Source: Cytophagales bacterium
Lineage (GTDB): Bacteria > Bacteroidota > Bacteroidia > Cytophagales > 172606-1
DNA: 44,850 nt
Direction of reading: 5' to 3'
Assembly: GCA_030448185.1 (NCBI GenBank)
Contig: JAUJNL010000042.1
Location: forward strand, 1 to 44,850
The position numbers and the translations under genes were made by a program. Positions 35,541-44,850 of this stretch are shown piece after piece (positions within the stretch are counted from its first letter, which is position 1; every line of letters starts with the position of its first letter). The notes beneath the pieces are model-generated. The model saw only the letters and a list, made by a program, of their open reading frames with translations, made no database searches and was not told the origin of the DNA.

Positions 35541-36562
35541 CTAGGCTTCGTTACTTACGAGTTCAGTGTTAGCGAAAAGCTTATTTCCCAGTAGATATTC
35601 AGTAATCTGAACCGCGTTGGTGGCTGCACCTTTGCGAAGATTATCGGCTACGATCCACATATTTAGCGTCTTAGGCTGAGATTCATCACGGCGCAGACGT
35701 CCCACAAACACCTCATCCCGGCCATGGGCCAGAATTGGCATGGGGTACTCAAATGCCTTCACGTTGTCATATACGATCACCCCCGGCGCATTTTCCAGCA
35801 GCGTACGTACTTCAGTTAAATCAAATTCATGCTCAAATTCAACGTTAACCGCCTCGGAGTGGCCACCCATCACCGGGATACGAACCGTGGTGGAAGTAAC
35901 CTGGATGCTGTCGTCACCCATAATTTTCTTGGTTTCGTTCACCATCTTCATTTCTTCCTTCGTATAGCCATTATCCAGGAATACATCGATGTGCGGCAGC
36001 ACGTTGAGGTCGATTGGATGCGGGTATACTTTCGGACCGTTTTCTTCTTTGTTCCGTTCGCTCATCAACTGGTCAACGGCTTTTTTGCCCGTACCCGTCA
36101 CCGACTGATAGGTAGACACTACTACCCGCCGGATTTTATACTGCTGGTGTAGCGGCTGCAGGGCCACCACCATCTGAATGGTAGAGCAATTAGGATTGGC
36201 AATGATTTTGTCTTCTGCAGTCAGTACGTTGGCATTTACTTCCGGCACAATCAGTTTTTTATCGGGGTGCATCCGCCAGGCCGAAGAGTTGTCAATCACC
36301 GTAATCCCAGCGGCGGCAAATTTGGGCGCCCATTCCAGGGAAGTAGACCCACCCGCGGAGAAAATAGCTACGGCCGGTTGTGCCGCAATGGCGTCTTCCA
36401 TGCTCCTTACTTTAAATTGCTTACCCTTAAACTCGATTTCCTTCCCGACCGATTTTCGGAAGCAACGGGAATTAATTCGGTTACGGGGAAATTTCTTTCC
36501 GCCAGCACTTTGAGCATTTCACCTCCGACCAGGCCGGTGGCTCCAACGACGGCTACTTTCAT
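35541..36562 (-). pseudogene. asd: Aspartate-semialdehyde dehydrogenase, frameshifted near the start
   Basis: The enzyme makes L-aspartate semialdehyde for lysine/diaminopimelate, threonine and methionine. Read from the ATG at 36560-36562 the N-terminus is a normal NADP-binding start (MKVAVVGATGLVGGEMLKVL, then ERNFPVTELIPVASENRS) and then loses frame in the minus-strand GGG run (CCC at 36444-36446). One added G gives SGKEIEFK, joining the rest, which contains NPNCSTIQMV with the catalytic Cys (C126 of the restored protein), SGAGGSTSLEW-like SAGGSTSLEW, and MGGHSEAVNVEFE with the catalytic His. Restored length is 340 residues. Because the gene is needed for cell-wall synthesis, a sequence error is the likeliest cause. 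Confidence 0.9.
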
Positions 36563-36715
36563 GATGATCTGATTAATTAAAGTTTAATGAGTATTTGAAA
36601 AAGAGAATTAAAGAAGTCCTTGGGGTCTTGGAATTATGATAAAAATTGCTTCAGGTGTATGAAAACGAACCGTTTAGCTTCGCAAAATACATAATTCTCT
36701 ATCTATTTTGAAGAC

Positions 36716-39286
36716 ATGAATAAATTTTATTTGTGCTGTTGCTGCTTTATGACCTGCACTTCGCTCTCTTTGCCCAGCTATCGGATTCCTTCACGGATGG
36801 CAATTTTACGGCTGATCCGGTCTGGGCTGGCGACGTAAGCAACTTCACGGTGAATTCTGCGGACAACTGCAAAGCAACGGACCGGCGGCTTCAGCTACCA
36901 TTTACCTGAGCACGCCTAACAGGCAGTGTGCTGGCAAAGAGTGGCAATTTCGCCTGAACCTAAATTTCTCGCCTACCGCGGGTAACCACGTTAAAATATA
37001 CCTGATGAGTGACCAGGCCAACCTGAAGGGCTATTATTATGTACGGGTAGGGGAGGACGGCACCGCCGATGGCGTAGACTTATACCGGCAACAGGGCAAC
37101 GTGCATACCAAAATTATTGACGGCTTACCTGGCCGGGCGGCTACCAACCTAATCTGCGCATAAAAGCAATCCGCGATGCATCGGGTAACTGGCAACTCCT
37201 TTCGGACAATACCGGAGGTAGTACTTTTATCCTGGAAGGTACAACTGCCGACAATACCTTTGAGGAGACCGCCTATTTTGGAATTACCTGCACGCATTCT
37301 TCTACCCGCCGCCAGGGATTCTTTTCGATGATTTTATTATCCGCGATGCCCCCGTTGTTTTAATGAACGCCCAGGCTATAAGCGGTACGCAGGTAAAAGT
37401 TACCTTCAGTACGGCCGTGGAAGAAATGGCGGCTACCGAAATAGCAAACTATTCCATTAATCACAATATACCCATCCAGTTAGCCTCACTTATTGATGAT
37501 AGCCCGAATGAGGTGCTACTGATCTTGAAAAAGGCTTTGCAAACGGATACTTATACCCTGACAACCAATCACATAAAAGACCGCAATGGCAACACAGTTC
37601 CGGCCAATAGTACCGCTTTTTATTCAGCCATGTAGTACCCATTGGGCACCGGGAGGTCGTAATCAATGAGATTTTTGCGGATGAGTCGCCCCGGGTCGAT
37701 TTGCCGCCGACTGAGTATATAGAGCTATATAACCCGACGGATCGGATCATTAACCTGATTGGTTGTACAGTAGATGATCCGGCGACCAAAGTAACCTTAC
37801 CCGATTATAATTTACCGGCCGGTATTGCTATGTCATTCTGTGCAAGAATACCCTTCAAAGTGACTTTGCCCCTTTTGGGCCGACCCTTGGCCTGAGCACT
37901 TTTCCTTCACTAAATAATGCCGCCGACCAGCTTACGCTGCGTAACGCTAAGGGTAATCTGATTGATCAGGTAAATTATACGGATGCCTGGTATAAGAACG
38001 ACACTAAGAAAGAGGGCGGTTGGTCGCTGGAGATGATTGATGTCAATAATTACTGCAACGAACCCCGTAACTGGGCCGCTTCTGACCATCCGGCCGGAGG
38101 TACGCCCGGCCAGCCTAATTCAGTTGCCACTGCCCGGCCAGACCTGACGCCACCCCAGTCTATACAGGTTGAGCCCGTTGACTCACAGCACTTAACCGTA
38201 TATTTTGACGAAAAACTGGACTCAGCGGCTATGGCGCAAGCCTCATTCTATCAGTTGATCGGCAATGTAGCGGTACAAAAAGCAGAGCCGGTCGGGCCGC
38301 TTTTCCAGACAGTACAACTCACCTTAACCGGTACGCTGCTGCCAAAAACGGTCTATACCCTTAGCCGCCAATACGCCACGGATTGCGCCGGAAACCAGAA
38401 TGGGAATGTACTACGAGCCAGTTTTGCCTTGCCTGAGTCGGCTGATTCGGGAGATGTAGTCATCAATGAAGTGTTATTCAATCCCCGTAGCGGCGGGGTA
38501 GACTTTGTGGAATTGTACAACCGTTCGGATAAGTACATTAACTTGAAGGATTGGAAGATAGCCAATATGGATAAGGGAAGACCAGCCAATTTAAAAGCTA
38601 TTTCCTCTCAGAATCGCATCCTTGCTCCGGGTCGGTATATCGTGCTGACCACCAGCCAGGAAACGCTTAAAAATCAGTATCCTAAAGCCAAAGACTCTAC
38701 TTTTATCCTACTTCCCTCGCTACCTAGCTTTCCGGATGATGCTGGTAGTGTAATATTGGTACACGAAAGGGGAGGAGTAGTTGACTGGTTTGATTACGAT
38801 GAAAAGCAGCACTTCCCCTTAGTCAATGAAAAGGAAGGCGTTTCGCTGGAACGGATCAGTGTGAATGAAACGGCCAGTAATCGTCAGAATTGGCACTCAG
38901 CGGCTAGTACAGAGGGCTATGCCACTCCTGGCTACCACAATTCTCAAACGTTGCCAGTAGATAATCCGGCTGCCCATTTCCGGGTAGAACCCCCGGTCTT
39001 TACGCCTGACGAAGACGGTGACCGGGATTTTACTACCTTCCAGTACAGTTTTCCCGGCCGCGGTAACGTGGCTACGGTCATGGTCTTTGATGTTCTTGGA
39101 AGAGAAGTGCGTAGGGTAGCCAGCAATTCTTTACTGGCTACCGAAGGGTTTTTTACCTGGGATGGCACCAATGAAAGAGGCGAAAAGGTGCGTACCGGGC
39201 GGTACATTGTCCATATCAGCTTGTATACTTTGCAGGGAAAAAGGCAGCAAATCAAAAAGGAAGTAGTCGTAGGGGCAAGATTGTAA
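36716..39286 (+). pseudogene. Secreted lamin-tail-domain protein with Ig-like and FlgD-Ig domains, six frameshifts
   Basis: One continuous protein of about 858 residues is recovered if one base is added at each of six places: near 36733-36736, in GG 36861-36862, in CC 37148-37149, in TTTT 37322-37325, near 37627-37634 and near 37828-37832. The result has a signal peptide ending FALFAQ, an N-terminal jelly-roll-like region (SDSFTDGNFTADPVWAGDV to RRQGFFFDDFIIRDAP), an SbsA-type Ig-like domain, a first lamin-tail domain (VVINEIFADES), a second Ig-like and second lamin-tail domain (VVINEVLFNPRSGGVDFVEL), and a C-terminal FlgD-Ig domain (MVFDVLGREVRRV, TWDGTNERGEKVRTGRY). Only 38033-39286 is unbroken as read. 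It is likely exported to the cell surface. Confidence 0.85.
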
Positions 39287-39290
39287 GGCC

Positions 39291-40019
39291 TCAAGGAGTA
39301 TTTTTCCGGTAAATGAGGTATCCAATTTTAAGCCCTAACGCCATGCTTACCAAACGGTACGTGCCGGGCCGTCCGGGGTTAACCGTAATAAAACCCCAAT
39401 TCTCGCCGGTACTGTCGTTTGGCCCAAAACTGGGAGATTTAATGTAGATATGCCGGGCCCCCAGGCCGTAGTACCAATCCAATGTAATCCGACGGCCCAC
39501 CAAATGCTGTACACCAATCTTAAAATGGTAACCAATTACGTCTTTTAGGATTTTGTACCGGGCTCTTTCGAAATAAGCGCATATCCCATCTTCGCATTCC
39601 CGGCCGATGCTGCCCTGCTCCGTAAAATTAATCCGCTTGTAGAAAAACTCCGGTGCGATATACCAGCCCCAGGGTGTTGTACGCCGCCGGCTCAGGTATA
39701 ACCGGATTTCTGAACGCATCCTCCAGGTTTCCCGGTTACGGTAGTAGTCGGTATCGTTGGTGTGATGGTATAAATTGAGGTAATGGTTGCCGTATCCGGC
39801 TTCCGCCTGGATGGTCCACTTTCTCTTCAACGGATATTCGAATCCGAACTGCACGGTATTATCCAGGTCAAAGAGGCTTAAGGGCGCAAATTTTATGACG
39901 CCTAATGGTTTGGGCAATTCTCGGCGGGTAAGCGTATCCTGCGCCTGCACGCTTGGCCCGGCCAGGCTACACAGGAAAGCTGCGATTAGCCCGGAAACTG
40001 TAAAAAGGATGGATTTCAA
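39291..40019 (-). CDS. Outer-membrane beta-barrel protein, DUF3575-like
   Basis: A 242-residue exported protein. Signal peptide MKSILFTVSGLIAAFLCSLA to QAQ, then strands typical of a small barrel: GVIKFAPLSLFDLDNTVQFG, WTIQAEAGYGNHYLNLY, SEIRLYLSRRRTTPWGWYI, YHFKIGVQHLVGRRITLDWY, and a C-terminal SMALGLKIGYLIYR that suits the last outer-membrane strand. No function is known. It converges with the lamin-tail gene with a gap of only 4 bases and no room for a separate terminator. Confidence 0.78.
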   Translation of the reverse strand: MKSILFTVSGLIAAFLCSLAGPSVQAQDTLTRRELPKPLGVIKFAPLSLFDLDNTVQFGFEYPLKRKWTIQAEAGYGNHYLNLYHHTNDTDYYRNRETWRMRSEIRLYLSRRRTTPWGWYIAPEFFYKRINFTEQGSIGRECEDGICAYFERARYKILKDVIGYHFKIGVQHLVGRRITLDWYYGLGARHIYIKSPSFGPNDSTGENWGFITVNPGRPGTYRLVSMALGLKIGYLIYRKNTP

Positions 40020-40049
40020 AAGTGTTTTCTGGGGTAATAGGAAGAATAA

Positions 40050-40110
40050 TCAGTTGACAACCGGAATTTTACTGATCAGTTTTAGGTTTTTTAGGTCCGT
40101 ATAGTAATGA
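40050..40110 (-). pseudogene. Detached C-terminal remnant of an LVIVD-type protein
   Basis: The minus strand reads YYTDLKNLKLISKIPVVN and stops at 40050-40052. This is the usual C-terminal end of the LVIVD family and parallels YDYTDIKNL at the end of the gene upstream, but is separated from it by a short inverted-repeat element. It may be the original tail of that gene or of a lost paralogue. Confidence 0.55.
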
Positions 40111-40206
40111 TGACAGGTGTTTTACCCTCCTAAAATGGGAAGAGAGTGGCCCAACTGCCTCATTTTTTCAAGGAGGGATTAGGGGGTGCTTATAGCCATC
40201 ATTACT
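40103..40206. mobile_element. Putative 104-bp MITE-like element in the LVIVD gene tail
   Basis: Perfect 10-bp terminal inverted repeats AGTAATGATG (40103-40112) and CATCATTACT (40197-40206). Inner arms TACCCTCCT (40123-40131) and AGGAGGGATTA (40171-40181) also pair imperfectly. The flanks are near-identical direct repeats of 21 bp: 40088-40108 and 40224-40244, 19 of 21 matching. There is no coding capacity. Confidence 0.55.
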
Positions 40207-40207
40207 T

Positions 40208-40946
40208 TTATAGGACTACCAAATTTTTATGTCCGTATAGTCATACTGGTACAGGCCGTTCTGTCCGGTTACCAAGATAGATTGTTTCGGGGAATAACAT
40301 CGTAGGTCTTGATATCCTGTATCAACTGCGTTTGAACGGGTTTTATCGGATCAGTAACGTCAAATATTTTCAAGCCAAAGTTACCTTCACAAATAAACAA
40401 GGCGTTGCCGTCAATACCAAGGCCGTGCGGGTTTTGCATAAATAGCGTGGCTACAAGTGCCGGAGCCGGGGATTCTGTATGTTGACTATATCAACTGATT
40501 TTGTCCCTGGCGGCAGCTGGTTCCGCTTCGCAGTGTTATGTAGGCATAATTCCCCCTGCACCACTACCGGGTCACAGCTCTGAACATGGTCGAACCGTGA
40601 CAGGAACACGGGTTTAGCCGGGTTGGTGTTGTCATAAATATGCATGCCGGTACGGGAACCGATAAAAAGTTTATCCCCGTAGGGAAAAATCGTTTCTATA
40701 TTTAAGCCCAGTGAGATTTTGTTAGCCGATTCGGGTGATTGCGGCGCCGTGATATTATAGGCCTGTAAATGCGAATTGCTGACAGTATAGAGGTAGTTTC
40801 CCGAAATGGCAAACGGGCCATCGAGCCACCGGTACCATTTCCCCCCGGGCCCACTGTTGCTCGCATCAGACGTACAGCCCATAAAAACTGCTGCACAAAT
40901 GCATACAATTACCAACCTTGATAGAAATGATAAAGCTTTTTTGCAT
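40208..40946 (-). pseudogene. LVIVD-repeat lipoprotein (second of a pair), multiply frameshifted
   Basis: From the ATG at 40944-40946, correcting about eight indels restores a lipoprotein: LVIVCICAAVFMGC (lipobox), a GTGGSMARFAISGNYLYTV start, then repeated beta-propeller-like units (IETIFPYGDKLFIGSRTGMH, NYAYITLRSGTSCRQGQNQL, NPHGLGIDGNALFICEG, GLKIFDVTDPIKPVQTQ, VTGQNGLYQYDYTD), ending LVVL at 40208-40210. Only 40451-40915 is open as read. The family is common in Bacteroidota, probably on the cell envelope, with unknown function. It lies 11 bases after the preceding paralogue, an operon-like arrangement. Confidence 0.78.
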
Positions 40947-40957
40947 AGAAGCGGCAG

Positions 40958-41489
40958 TTAACGGTAACATTGCGGATTTTGCAGAGAAGCCTGTTCCCAG
41001 CGGATGACTACTCCTTTAGACTGATCTACGCACTCAAACTGCACACCGGTCTGAGGCGGATAAGACGGATACGGAAAAGCATTTTCAATGCGCTTGAGCA
41101 CCTTTACCTGTAAAGGATTACCGATGTCAAGGGCAACCAGATCAACCGTATTGTCGGCATACAATACCGTACCTTTTACGGCTATATCCACATTGCCAGG
41201 AATGGAATGAACGAAATCCCTTATTGGGGCAGCCGGATTCGGTTATCGATAATGTGGATTCCCTGGCCAATCTCATTGATGAAAAGATAACTCCCTGGAT
41301 GTAGATTTTTCCTGGCTGTTTCAGAGAGCGGGGAGCCGAGGAGTTTACCAGTCGTGCATCTCCTCATAGGACATGTAGACGGGTCTGAATCCATTATCAA
41401 CCATCCGATCGGTTTTCTGCCTCTTCATCTACCGTGCAGCACAACAGCAGCGGGAGAGTCAGGTAAAGTAAATTCCGGAGGCGTAGCAT
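40958..41489 (-). pseudogene. LVIVD-repeat lipoprotein (first of a pair), multiply frameshifted
   Basis: From the ATG at 41487-41489 the product starts MLRLRNLLYLTLPLLLCC (lipoprotein signal) and breaks frame near 41400, 41348, 41292 and 41239. Corrected, it reads through FRPVYMSYEEMHDW, APRSLKQPGKIYIQG, YLFINEIGQGIHIIDNR and NVDIAVKGTVLYADNTVDLV to the C-terminus NPQCYR at 40958. These are the standard elements of the LVIVD family. Only the last 77 codons (40958-41191) are open as read. Together with the following paralogue it forms a two-gene lipoprotein unit of unknown role. Confidence 0.75.
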
Positions 41490-41831
41490 ACTTTCTGCTT
41501 TTAGAGGAGAAATGTATGAAAGGATCGTTTATTATCCAAAACGGTAACTGAATTAATTCTTTATTGATTAAATGTAAATAATTGTAATCTTTCAGTAACG
41601 TTACCCTATTATCGTGTACATCCAGACAAAGTATTGTATATTTGGCCTCCTTATTCAAATGGCCGGTCTTCCGGAAAGATTTGCCTTTTTTCAGGCTCCT
41701 GCTGCAGAATTGGGTAATGATATATATCTGGTATCTGCAGGTATCATCAGGTGCCCAATAAAGCTCCCATTGACCAGTCAGGTAGGGATGGAGTGCACGG
41801 CAAAGAAGGTATAAACTTATTTCAAGTAGCT
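41490..41831. other. Intergenic stretch between the LVIVD pair and the PhzF gene
   Basis: No gene supported. TATATTTG (41637-41644) is an exact -7-type TAnnTTTG on the plus strand, but there is no good TTTG at the right distance upstream, so it is only a weak promoter candidate for the PhzF gene. Confidence 0.35.
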
Positions 41832-42620
41832 ATGAATATTTATCAGGTAGATGCTTTTACAGACAAACCATTCAGTGGCAATCCTGCGGCTATCTGTGTA
41901 CTGTCACGACCTGCCGATGATTTCTGGATGCAGCAACTGGCAGCCGAGATGAATCTGTCAGAAACAGCATTTATTCATCCCTATAAAGACGGTTATAAAC
42001 TCCGCTGGTTTACGCCCACTACCGAAGTAGCGTTATGTGGTCATGCCACCCTGGCAACCGCACATATATTATGGGAGCATTACTCACTTTCACCTAACGA
42101 ATTAGCCCGTTTCTACACGGATAGTGGTCTGCTTACGGCCCGGCGCAACCGCGAAAACTGGATTGAACTTGATTTTCCGTCCTTACCCGTCGAGAAGGCC
42201 GATGCTCCCGAATCGCTGCTGACCGCTCTGAAGGTGAAGCCGGTCTTTGTGGGTAAAAATGGCATGGATTACCTCATTGAAGTAGGTTCCGAAGAGGAGT
42301 TGCTCGATATGAAACCGGAATTCTGGCGTCTGGCCGAAACACCGGTACGCGGGGTAATGGTCACCAGTCGCAGTGATAATCCAGCGTTTGACTTCGTATC
42401 CCGGTTTTTTGCTCCGGCTTCCGGCGTAAACGAAGACCCCGTGACGGGTTCTGCGCATTGTGCGCTGACTCCGTACTGGGCTCCCAAATTGTCCAAAGAC
42501 CGGATGGTAGCTTATCAGGCTTCTCACCGCGGGGGCGTAATCAAGGTTCGCCTCAACGAGGACCGGGTAATTCTGGCTGGAAAAGCCGTTACCGTACTCA
42601 AAGGCGAATGGATGGGGTAA
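41832..42620 (+). CDS. PhzF family isomerase/epimerase-like protein
   Basis: A 262-residue protein from the ATG at 41832 (the family start MNIYQVDAFTDKPFSGNPAA; an upstream start at 41751 would add 27 unrelated residues). Motifs fit PhzF/YddE: SGNPAAICVL, the catalytic Glu in MNLSETAFI, FTPTTEVALCGHATLATA, and GVNEDPVTGSAHCALTPYW. The fold is that of diaminopimelate epimerase. Phenazine genes are absent here, so the substrate is unknown. Length is normal. It is followed by a terminator at 42642-42673. Confidence 0.92.
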   Translation: MNIYQVDAFTDKPFSGNPAAICVLSRPADDFWMQQLAAEMNLSETAFIHPYKDGYKLRWFTPTTEVALCGHATLATAHILWEHYSLSPNELARFYTDSGLLTARRNRENWIELDFPSLPVEKADAPESLLTALKVKPVFVGKNGMDYLIEVGSEEELLDMKPEFWRLAETPVRGVMVTSRSDNPAFDFVSRFFAPASGVNEDPVTGSAHCALTPYWAPKLSKDRMVAYQASHRGGVIKVRLNEDRVILAGKAVTVLKGEWMG

Positions 42621-42641
42621 GTAGTAAAAAGAAGTTTCTGT

Positions 42642-42673
42642 AAGCGCTAAGGGGAAAAGCCTCCTTAGCGCTT
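42642..42673 (+). terminator. Terminator of the PhzF gene
   Basis: An 11-bp perfect stem, AAGCGCTAAGG (42642-42652) with CCTTAGCGCTT (42663-42673), a 10-nt loop and a TTAATTTT tail. Confidence 0.85.
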
Positions 42674-42778
42674 TTAATTTTGCCAAGATTGTCTTTTAAC
42701 AAGGCCCGTTTTACCGCTTCTCCTGAGTAACATCAATCAGCCCCGCAGGGGGTAGTTTAACTTCCTTGTGCCCGCATC

Positions 42779-43588
42779 ATGACCTTATCGTTTAAAATCC
42801 TCTTCAAAGAGTTTTATCACTTGCTGCGGGACCCCAACCACCGTGAATTTTTGCGGCTGGCCTCACGGTACGGTCAGAAACCCCGCTATCAGTCACAAAT
42901 AGTTCAGTTTCTGCAATACCGCATTCAGGTAGCAGATTGCTTCTCGTTTCTGTGGCAGTTCAGGGAGATTTTTGCCGAAGAGGTTTATTACTTTCAGTCT
43001 TCTGCCAACAGCCCGGTTATTTATGATTGCGGGGCCAATGTAGGGGTGAGTTGCCTGTATTTTAAACATATTTACCCACAGGCTATCATCAAAGCCTTTG
43101 AGGCTGATCCTAAGGTAGCCGCCCTCTTAGCCCAAAATGTAGCCAGTAATGGCTTTAAGGACGTAATGATTATTGATAAAGCCGTGTGGAAGGAAAATAC
43201 GACTATTGCTTTTACCAGTGAAGGGGCGGATGGCGGCTCCGTACTGACGGGTACCCCGAGTATGCAGATTCCGGCCATCCGTTTGAAAGACTACCTGGAG
43301 GCTGAACAAGGGATTGATCTGTTGAAAATGGATATTGAAGGAGCGGAGACGGATGTATTGCTGGATTGCCGGGATAGTCTGGGTAACGTGAAGCATCTGT
43401 TTGTGGAGTACCACGCCTACGTTGGGCAGCCGCAACGTTTGGGTGAAATGCTGACTCTGATGCAGCAGGCCGGTTTCCGGTATTTTATCAAGACGGAAGC
43501 CGACCGGACTCGGCCTTTCGTAAATCGGGTCAATAAAAGTACGCCGCATATGGACCTGCAATTGAATATTTTTGCGTATCGTTCCTAA
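42779..43588 (+). CDS. FkbM family methyltransferase
   Basis: A 269-residue SAM-dependent methyltransferase. The SAM-binding motif I is VIYDCGANVGVSCLYF, preceded by the entry VYYFQSSANSP, followed by IIKAFEADPKVAALLAQNV with the acidic ribose-binding position. LLKMDIEGAETDVLLDC is the FkbM hallmark (DIEGxE). Members O-methylate sugars, macrolides or glycans. It is 56 bases before the GT4 gene on the same strand, so it may methylate a polysaccharide or glycan made by that cluster. Confidence 0.93.
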   Translation: MTLSFKILFKEFYHLLRDPNHREFLRLASRYGQKPRYQSQIVQFLQYRIQVADCFSFLWQFREIFAEEVYYFQSSANSPVIYDCGANVGVSCLYFKHIYPQAIIKAFEADPKVAALLAQNVASNGFKDVMIIDKAVWKENTTIAFTSEGADGGSVLTGTPSMQIPAIRLKDYLEAEQGIDLLKMDIEGAETDVLLDCRDSLGNVKHLFVEYHAYVGQPQRLGEMLTLMQQAGFRYFIKTEADRTRPFVNRVNKSTPHMDLQLNIFAYRS

Positions 43589-43644
43589 GCCGAATGAACC
43601 TGTTTACAAACCTCTCAAACGGGTAGCGGCTGACGACCACTTGC

Positions 43645-44850
43645 ATGAAAGTACTGCTGATCAATACATTTGACCGGAGTGGAGGAGCGGCAGTTGCCTG
43701 CCAGCGTTTGTTGCGTGCCTTGACCCAACAGGGAGTAGAAACAAAGCTGCTGGCGCAAGAACAAACCTGCCCTGATCCATTGGTGATCCCGGTAGCCCGT
43801 ACCGGTTTGGGACGAAAAATAGCTTTTGGCCGGTTCCTGCTGGACCGGCTGGAGTTTTATTTTCAGGAAAAGGATAAAAGCATCCGTTTTGCCTTTTCGC
43901 CTGCTCACGTGGGTACCGATATCAGCGGGCACCCCGCCGTACAGGAGGCCGACATCCTGCATTTGCACTGGGTATATTTCGGGTTTCTATCCGTTGAATC
44001 CCTTAAAAAGCTTTTTCAGCTGGGCAAGCCTATCGTGTGGACGTTACATGATATGTGGGCGTTTACTGGTGGCTGCCATTACAGCGGCGGTTGTCTGCAT
44101 TATCAGACGCATTGCCATACTTGTCCCTTTCTGAAGAAACCTCATGCCAAAGACCTTTCCTGGCGCATATTTGAGGAAAAAATAGCCTTGTTCAAAGGGG
44201 CCAATATTCAGTTTGTGACGTGCAGTGGCTGGCTGGCTTCCGTAGCCAGGGAAAGTGCTTTACTGAATGGTTTTCCCGTTACGGCCATTCCCAATCCGAT
44301 TGATACGAGACGGTTTAAACCGGAAAATAAGCGGGCTGCCCGCCGAAAGCTGCAATTACCCGAAGGCAAAGAACTGGTTTTATTCGGGGCTATGAATATC
44401 CGGGAAGTCCGCAAGGGGTTTGCGTACCTGTCGGAAGCCTTACAGGTCCTGAAAAGTATCTTCCCGCGTACCACGGAGCATATAGAACTGGTGGTCTTCG
44501 GAAAATCTGATCCGAAAGCCTTAGCCCAGCTACCCTTTCCGGTCCATAACCGCGGCCGGATCAGTAGTGAAGGGGAACTGGTTCAGTTGTATAATGCCTG
44601 CGACGTAACGGTACTGCCTTCATTGGAGGATAACCTGCCCAACACCGTAATGGAATCATTGGCCTGCGGAACGCCGGTAGTCGCTTTCAAGACGGGAGGC
44701 TTACCCGAAATGATCAGGCACGAACAAACCGGGTACCTGGCGCAGTACCAATCAGCGGAAGACTTAGCCGATGGCATCCATAAAGTGCTCTATAAATACG
44801 ATCCGGACCGTTTGCGGGAAGAGGCCCGGGCTAAAGTATTGACTGATTTC
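43645..44850 (+). CDS. GT4-type glycosyltransferase, N-terminal 402 residues (3' end outside window)
   Basis: Open from ATG 43645 to the window end. The N-terminal GT-B half begins MKVLLINTFDRSGGAAVACQ; ADILHLHWVYFGF and WTLHDMWAFTGGCHYSGGC follow. The C-terminal half shows FGAMNIREVRKGF and the donor-binding signature LPSLEDNLPNTVMESLACGTPVVAFKTGG, with the retaining-enzyme Glu pair. The cysteine-rich loop CLHYQTHCHTCPF is common in Bacteroidota members. It probably adds a sugar to an exopolysaccharide or O-glycan precursor in the cytoplasm. The remaining C-terminus is missing from the window. Confidence 0.93.
   Translation, partial: MKVLLINTFDRSGGAAVACQRLLRALTQQGVETKLLAQEQTCPDPLVIPVARTGLGRKIAFGRFLLDRLEFYFQEKDKSIRFAFSPAHVGTDISGHPAVQEADILHLHWVYFGFLSVESLKKLFQLGKPIVWTLHDMWAFTGGCHYSGGCLHYQTHCHTCPFLKKPHAKDLSWRIFEEKIALFKGANIQFVTCSGWLASVARESALLNGFPVTAIPNPIDTRRFKPENKRAARRKLQLPEGKELVLFGAMNIREVRKGFAYLSEALQVLKSIFPRTTEHIELVVFGKSDPKALAQLPFPVHNRGRISSEGELVQLYNACDVTVLPSLEDNLPNTVMESLACGTPVVAFKTGGLPEMIRHEQTGYLAQYQSAEDLADGIHKVLYKYDPDRLREEARAKVLTDF

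Noticed and set aside
40103..40206. A complete insertion sequence or transposase
   Set aside because: Only 104 bp with no coding capacity; at most a non-autonomous element.
41425..41658. 77-codon minus-strand frame next to the LVIVD lipoprotein start
   Set aside because: It overlaps the lipoprotein start in another frame and resembles no protein; the LVIVD reading is far better.
1..44850. CRISPR array, tRNA or rRNA genes
   Set aside because: No regularly spaced repeats and no tRNA-like cloverleaf or rRNA stretch found in the intergenic DNA, within the limits of reading by eye.

Overview
The window looks like chromosome of a member of the Bacteroidota, most likely order Cytophagales. Evidence: a rimP-nusA-infB operon behind a TTTG-N20-TAnnTTTG promoter (the Bacteroidota sigma type), PorT-like and DUF3575-like outer-membrane barrels, lamin-tail and FlgD-Ig secreted proteins, LVIVD-repeat lipoproteins, and a GH3/serine-hydrolase fusion lipoprotein. 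Genus cannot be fixed from the sequence. Most genes are housekeeping, in short operons separated by clean intrinsic terminators. I see no rRNA, tRNA, CRISPR, prophage or transposase gene.

Layout. 0-8.4 kb: end of anmK, an AAA+ ATPase, ilvE, a PduO-type cobalamin adenosyltransferase, a LolD/MacB-type ABC ATPase, and a membrane/TPR protein split by a one-base frameshift. 8.4-12.2 kb: plsC-gatC, a YtxH protein, an MpaB/Lcp-type oxygenase and a PRC-barrel protein, ending in a perfect 35-bp palindrome. 12.2-18.6 kb: an AT-rich, frameshifted GT39-type glycosyltransferase, the GH3/beta-lactamase-fold fusion, and an AT-rich pair made of an unrecognised 259-aa protein overlapping a PIN-domain protein. 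18.6-28 kb: dipeptide epimerase, a GAF/PAS membrane sensor with no output domain, iron-sulfur L-serine dehydratase alpha chain, a DUF2179 membrane protein, radA, an outer-membrane barrel and an EEP-family hydrolase. 28-33.5 kb: rimP-nusA-infB. 33.6-44.8 kb: a polyprenyl-phosphate sugar transferase, asd, a lamin-tail/FlgD-Ig secreted protein, an outer-membrane barrel, two LVIVD lipoproteins, a PhzF protein, an FkbM methyltransferase and a GT4 glycosyltransferase that runs off the end.

The genes cover peptidoglycan recycling (anmK, GH3 fusion, dipeptide epimerase) and precursor supply (asd), translation and transcription factors, envelope/exopolysaccharide assembly, and amino-acid metabolism. 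They are not one pathway cluster.

A dominant feature is broken reading frames. At least seven genes carry single-base indels, mostly in homopolymers, and two (asd, infB) are normally essential. This points to uncorrected sequence error, at least in part, rather than wholesale gene decay, and any annotation between about 34.9 and 41.5 kb should be read with this in mind. The best candidate for an undescribed system is the overlapping pair at 17358-18624, which has the form of a toxin-antitoxin-like module with an unusually large partner.
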